6,392 nucleotides of DNA from an uncultured Prevotella sp. (GTDB lineage: Bacteria; Bacteroidota; Bacteroidia; Bacteroidales; Bacteroidaceae). A model generated the notes under the pieces. The model searched no databases, was not told where the DNA came from, and was given only the letters and a program-made list of their open reading frames with translations. The translations under genes were made by a program, and so were the position numbers. The DNA lies in the NCBI GenBank assembly GCA_900557255.1, contig USSA01000163.1, positions 1-6,392 on the forward strand. The letters run 5' to 3'. The number at the start of each line of letters is the position of its first letter. Within the stretch, counting starts at the first letter, position 1. This document shows, piece after piece, positions 5,598-6,392 of this stretch.

Positions 5598-5627
5598 AGG
5601 CGCAACCTTCTCACGAAGACTGCGCCT
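5598..5627. terminator. Hairpin between the lipoprotein gene and the AraC remnant
   Basis: AGGCGCA (5598-5604) pairs with TGCGCCT (5621-5627), and inside it CTTC (5607-5610) pairs with GAAG (5615-5618) around a TCAC loop. It lies about 100 bases after the lipoprotein stop, reading leftward. The long T-run (TTTTC followed by nine or more T, 5635-5649) is on the plus-strand side; leftward the tail is only CTTGTTG. It could terminate leftward transcripts with the A-tract in front, but the T-run placement favours rightward reading, where no gene enters. Confidence 0.55.
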
Positions 5628-5729
5628 CTAATAGTTTTCTTTTTTTTTGTTTAATTTTTAAGAGAGTATTAACATATATATATTTGTAAGTGTAAGTTTC
5701 TTACTTCTTTATTTCTTTTGCTCTGAGCT

Positions 5730-6392
5730 TTATGGCTCGAAGAACTTAATCTGTGTTCCATTTGACAACTGGGTTCCTGCCATATTAAAGTTGAATGCTG
5801 TAGGATTTGGTTTCTTCTCGTCCTTTGGATCAACTTCGTAACCATAAACAACCAAATAAGCTTCAACCTTGCTTTTATCCTTGGTAACTTGTCCGAAAGT
5901 ATATCGGCTGTTTCCGCTAGAATAGCAATAGAACTTAACCTTATGTTTAGCACCACCATATTCCAGATTTACAGAAATAGCATCTGGGTAGAGCATGAAC
6001 TGGATAACAGGTGTAACTGTATAATAATATACAACACTCTTGAAGCTAACCGGCATCTCATATTTCTTCAATGCTTCCTTCAGTTCTTTCGTGTCAGCAT
6101 TTTCAGGAATGTAACGGGCGAAGATCTTTACAGGGAAGTTGTTAACAGTCATTACAGTATCTTTGCCTTCTCCGTGGATAGATGTAACGACATCTAATGT
6201 GTCGTAATATTCCTTTTTCCCGTCTTTTGCTGTAACATGTTCATCGCTCATATAAGCGAGTTGGCGCATGCGGCTACCTGCTGTCTTGGAATAGCAGTTC
6301 TGCTTTTCTGCTTGTGTGAGCGGCTGATAATAGCTGTTGTTATCATCGCCTGTATTACAAGAAGTGAATGCGAAAGCTGCAACGAAGGCAGC
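5730..6392 (-). CDS. DUF4840-like lipoprotein (5' end cut by window edge)
   Basis: The minus-strand frame is open from the window edge at 6392 to the TGA at 5732-5730, giving 220 visible residues. It starts AAFVAAFAFTSCNTGDDNNS: a hydrophobic signal-peptide core ending in a lipobox-like FTSC, with an acidic linker after the cysteine, as in surface-exposed Bacteroidota lipoproteins. An internal ATG at 6269 would remove this signal, so the true start lies beyond the window. After the linker, YYQPLTQAEKQNCYSKTAGS resembles the opening of DUF4840-type proteins, and the rest is mostly beta-strand-like (VVYYYTVTPVIQFMLYPDAI, KVKFYCYSSGNSRYTFGQV), ending TQIKFFEP. The family name is a recognition-level guess; the lipoprotein call is firmer. 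No catalytic motif is seen. A likely role is a cell-envelope protein of unknown function. About 100 AT-rich bases and a hairpin follow it. Confidence 0.7.
   Translation of the reverse strand, partial: AAFVAAFAFTSCNTGDDNNSYYQPLTQAEKQNCYSKTAGSRMRQLAYMSDEHVTAKDGKKEYYDTLDVVTSIHGEGKDTVMTVNNFPVKIFARYIPENADTKELKEALKKYEMPVSFKSVVYYYTVTPVIQFMLYPDAISVNLEYGGAKHKVKFYCYSSGNSRYTFGQVTKDKSKVEAYLVVYGYEVDPKDEKKPNPTAFNFNMAGTQLSNGTQIKFFEP

Overview
The window looks like chromosome of a gut or oral Bacteroidota, most likely Prevotella/Segatella (S. copri-like). Evidence for this is two promoters of the TTTG-N20-TAnnTTTG type, weak Shine-Dalgarno sequences, a BspA-like surface protein with the Prevotella-style 'YYDANGRR...KTYKIMVK' tail, a DUF4840-like lipoprotein, an AAA-ATPase/PD-(D/E)XK protein of a family often multiplied in this group, and a small MKKKEYTKPEMQVV-type peptide. 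The assignment rests on recognition only; no database search was run.

Layout: (1) Bases 1-117 are the last 38 codons of an unidentified plus-strand gene. (2) Bases 146-1622 are a compact plus-strand transcription unit: a clear Bacteroidota promoter, a SatD-family protein, a DUF3307 membrane protein starting one base after the SatD stop, and a hairpin terminator. (3) Bases 1626-3054, minus strand, hold a BspA-like gene that has lost its 5' end, a 47-residue small ORF 22 bases downstream of it, and a GC-rich hairpin. (4) Bases 3114-3478, minus strand, are a decayed AraC-type regulator with two in-frame stops and a frame-shifting deletion. (5) Bases 3552-5273, minus strand, are an intact 573-residue AAA-ATPase_like/PD-(D/E)XK protein with its own promoter. 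(6) Bases 5420-5630 hold a palindrome, a 20-bp perfect inverted repeat, a second AraC-tail remnant and another hairpin. (7) Bases 5730-6392, minus strand, are a lipoprotein gene cut by the window edge.

Two patterns cut across the genes. First, one palindromic sequence occurs three times (1581-1622, 3491-3535, 5420-5462). Each copy has the same orientation relative to the gene it follows, and the loop side is conserved as well as the stem, so it looks like a family of dispersed 3'-end elements rather than three unrelated terminators. Second, the ATPase gene is bracketed by two near-identical 41-bp pieces of AraC-gene 3' end (39/41 identical) and by two near-identical palindromes (41/43), which suggests past recombination in a mosaic locus.

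The SatD-DUF3307 pair is the most coherent candidate for a poorly understood two-protein system: a soluble protein with motifs resembling class III nucleotide cyclases plus a C-terminal helix-turn-helix, translationally coupled to a polytopic membrane protein. Any signalling or defence role is inference.
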